Shown here piece by piece: positions 38,498 through 40,205 of a stretch of DNA of 40,205 bases. Position numbers and translations under genes: made by a program. The notes under the pieces were generated by a model. The model ran no database searches, was not told the DNA's origin, and saw nothing but the letters and a program-made list of their open reading frames with translations. The DNA lies in NCBI GenBank assembly GCA_027484655.1, contig JAIXSM010000017.1:1-40205 (forward strand), written 5' to 3'. Source of the stretch: Hyphomicrobiales bacterium (lineage in GTDB: Bacteria; Pseudomonadota; Alphaproteobacteria; Rhizobiales; Beijerinckiaceae). Numbering within the stretch: position 1 is the first letter of the stretch; each line of letters begins with the position of its first letter.

Positions 38498-39337
38498 ATG
38501 ACTTTTGTTGACGCGCAGCACGCGCCCGCCCGCAAGACCGGCCAGATCAAACTTCACGGCCCGGAGGCCTTCGAGGGCATGCGCAAGGCCGGCCGGCTGA
38601 CGGCCGAGGCCCTGGACATGCTCACGGGCTACGTGAAGCCCGGCGTCACGACCGATCAAATTGATCGGCTCGCCTTCGATTTCGCCATGGATCACAAGGC
38701 TTATCCCGCGCCGCTGGGCTATCGCGGCTATCGCAAGTCGGTCTGCACCTCGATCAATCATGTGGTCTGCCACGGCATTCCGGACCCCAAGCCGCTGCGC
38801 GAGGGTGATATCGTCAACATCGACGTGACGCTGATCGTCGATGGTTGGCATGGCGATTCGAGCCGCATGTATTGCGTGGGCGAAGCGCCGCGCCGGGCCG
38901 AACGGCTGATCGAGGTGACGTACGAGGCGCTGATGCGTGGCATTGACGCGGTGCGCCCGGGCGCGACCACCGGCGACATCGGCTGGGCGATCCAGGAGTA
39001 CGCGGAAGCCGAGCGCTGCTCGGTGGTGCGCGATTTCTGCGGCCACGGACTGGGCCAGCTTTTCCATGATGAGCCGAACATCCTGCACTACGGCCGCCCC
39101 GGCGAGGGCGTGGCGCTGACGCCCGGTATGTTCTTCACCATCGAGCCGATGATCAATCTTGGCCGCCCGCAGGTGAAGATTTTGCCGGACGGGTGGACTG
39201 CGGTGACGCGAGACCGCTCGCTCTCGGCCCAGTTTGAGCACACCGTCGGCGTGACGGAGACCGGCTGCGAGATCTTCACGCTCTCTCCCCGCGGGCTGCA
39301 TCGCCCCCCCTACATTGAAGGGCAATCGCTGCGATGA
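38498..39337 (+). CDS. map: Methionine aminopeptidase, type I
   Basis: Removes the N-terminal Met from new proteins. The 279 aa show all dinuclear-metal ligands in order: Asp109 and Asp120 ([16 protein letters not shown]), His183 ([10 protein letters not shown]), Glu216 (FFTIEPMI) and Glu247 (AQFEHTV), plus His92 in VCHGIP. An N-terminal extension of about 20 residues precedes [17 protein letters not shown], common in alphaproteobacteria. The stop overlaps the radC ATG (ATGA). Confidence 0.97.
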   Translation: MTFVDAQHAPARKTGQIKLHGPEAFEGMRKAGRLTAEALDMLTGYVKPGVTTDQIDRLAFDFAMDHKAYPAPLGYRGYRKSVCTSINHVVCHGIPDPKPLREGDIVNIDVTLIVDGWHGDSSRMYCVGEAPRRAERLIEVTYEALMRGIDAVRPGATTGDIGWAIQEYAEAERCSVVRDFCGHGLGQLFHDEPNILHYGRPGEGVALTPGMFFTIEPMINLGRPQVKILPDGWTAVTRDRSLSAQFEHTVGVTETGCEIFTLSPRGLHRPPYIEGQSLR

Positions 39338-40092
39338 AAGATCCCCGGCGTCCTTCCCCTGAGACCGACGCCGGACGACCAGCGAAGAGAATACAACCAG
39401 AGATTGAGCGAGAGGCGGCCGAGCCTCACTATAAGGGGCACCGCACGCGCTTGCGTGAGCGCTTTCTGGAGGTTGGCGAGCAACCGCTGCCCGATTACGA
39501 GCTTCTGGAACTTGTGCTGTTTCGCTCGATCCCGCAGCGCGATGTGAAGCCTCTCGCCAAGGCGCTCATTGGCCGGTTCGGCTCGTTCGCGGAGGTGATG
39601 GGCGCGCGCCTTGAACGGCTGATGGAGGTCGAGGGCGTGGGGGAAGCGACCGCCCTCGACATCAAGATCGTGGAGGCGTCCGCCCGTCGCATCACGCGCG
39701 GCGCCATTCGCGAACGGCCGGTGCTGGGATCCTGGAAAGACGTGCTTGATTATTGCCGAACAGCCATGGCCTTCGAGGATCGCGAGCACTTCCGCATTCT
39801 CTTCCTCGACAAGCGCAACTGCCTTATCGCCGACGAGGTTCAAAGTTCGGGAACTGTTGACCATACGCCCGTTTATCCGCGCGAGGTTGTGAGGCGCGCG
39901 CTGGAGTTGTCGGCTTCGGCGTTGATCCTTGTCCATAACCATCCGTCAGGTGATCCTACCCCGTCGTCGGCCGACATTCGCATGACCAACGATCTGGCGA
40001 GCATAGGCAAGGCGCTGGGGCTTGCGCTGCACGATCACATCATCGTGGGACGTAAGGGACATGCGAGTTTTCGCGGCCTGAACCTGCTTTAA
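39334..40092 (+). CDS. radC: RadC/UPF0758 family protein
   Basis: JAB1/MPN-domain protein once linked to DNA repair; its real role is unsettled. The 252 aa have an N-terminal helix-hairpin-helix region ([20 protein letters not shown], about 93-112) and the metal-binding JAMM motif [14 protein letters not shown] (201-214) with a preceding Glu region in [20 protein letters not shown]. The first 30 residues are Pro/Glu/Arg-rich and probably disordered. It overlaps map by 4 bp, a common pairing in this group. Confidence 0.95.
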   Translation: MKDPRRPSPETDAGRPAKRIQPEIEREAAEPHYKGHRTRLRERFLEVGEQPLPDYELLELVLFRSIPQRDVKPLAKALIGRFGSFAEVMGARLERLMEVEGVGEATALDIKIVEASARRITRGAIRERPVLGSWKDVLDYCRTAMAFEDREHFRILFLDKRNCLIADEVQSSGTVDHTPVYPREVVRRALELSASALILVHNHPSGDPTPSSADIRMTNDLASIGKALGLALHDHIIVGRKGHASFRGLNLL

Positions 40093-40105
40093 CCGCCTGC
40101 ACCGC

Positions 40106-40205
40106 CGCGCAATCTGCCCGATCCTCGCTTCGCTCCGGTCGGATTGCATGGATTTTGCGATGACGCGCAATCTGCCCGATCCTCGCTTCGCTCCGGTCGG
40201 ATTGC
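40106..40205. repeat. Two direct copies of a 42-bp hairpin-forming repeat, period 58
   Basis: CGCGCAATCTGCCCGATCCT begins both copies, at 40106-40147 and 40164-40205, and each ends GGTCGGATTGC. Each copy can fold, since GCAATC pairs with GATTGC and CCGATC can pair with GGTCGG. The copies look identical over 42 bp and are separated by 16 bp. The window ends with the second copy, so more copies may follow. They lie 13 bp after radC. Confidence 0.85.

Noticed and set aside
40106-40205. Possible CRISPR start at the window edge
   Set aside because: Only two copies are visible, with a 16-bp spacer that is too short; the hairpin with a GC-rich interior is more like an intergenic element.

Overview
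The window is high-GC bacterial DNA from an alphaproteobacterium, most probably a member of the Hyphomicrobiales (Rhizobiales). The ribosomal protein order, the proteins themselves (a zinc-free S14, an L5 and RpoA of rhizobial type, a short-LID adenylate kinase), the absence of infA and rpmJ from the cluster, and the accessory genes (Liv-type ABC transporter with a small membrane protein, pcaDC, cox-type hydroxylase subunits, pccB/pccA) all fit. I cannot name the genus from sequence alone.

Region 1 (1-17133, plus strand) is the tuf/S10/spc/alpha cluster: tuf, rpsJ, rplC, rplD, rplW, rplB, rpsS, rplV, rpsC, rplP, rpmC, rpsQ, rplN, rplX, rplE, rpsN, rpsH, rplF, rplR, rpsE, rpmD, rplO, secY, adk, an FkbM-type methyltransferase gene, rpsM, rpsK, rpoA and rplQ. 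Three intrinsic terminators (after rplO, adk and rplQ) cut it into units, so secY-adk and rpsM-rplQ probably have their own promoters. The methyltransferase gene is foreign to this cluster, and its ATG directly follows the U-tract of the adk terminator.

Region 2 (17134-22891, minus strand) reads pccB, two paralogous small proteins of unknown function, pccA, a gamma-glutamylcyclotransferase-like gene and acylphosphatase. It is a biotin-dependent propionyl-CoA (or acetyl-CoA) carboxylase locus carrying two uncharacterised passengers between the two subunits.

Region 3 (22892-32268, minus strand) holds a repeat-rich spacer, aroE, another repeat-bearing spacer, then livJ, a DUF6867-like membrane protein, livF, livG, livM, livH, pcaC and pcaD, transcribed from pcaD towards livJ. 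PcaD carries a 124-residue lysine/alanine-rich histone-H1-like tail. Beside pcaDC, the Liv-type transporter may import an aromatic acid rather than an amino acid.

Region 4 (32421-34348, plus strand) is coxG, coxS, coxM: a molybdenum hydroxylase locus without its catalytic large subunit. A mosaic of palindromic repeats separates it from gpt and a CinA/MoaB-like gene (minus strand). Then come sfsA, more repeats, a second FkbM methyltransferase (minus), map and radC (plus). The window ends inside a tandem 58-bp-period hairpin repeat.

The repeat families (a 45-60 bp imperfect palindrome with GGACCGC ends, plus several short REP-like palindromes) fill four spacers after position 22891 and are absent from the ribosomal cluster. 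The most unusual features are the PcaD tail, the paralog pair in the pcc operon, the cox locus without coxL, and FkbM genes inserted in two housekeeping clusters. No tRNA, rRNA, CRISPR array, transposase or prophage gene was seen.
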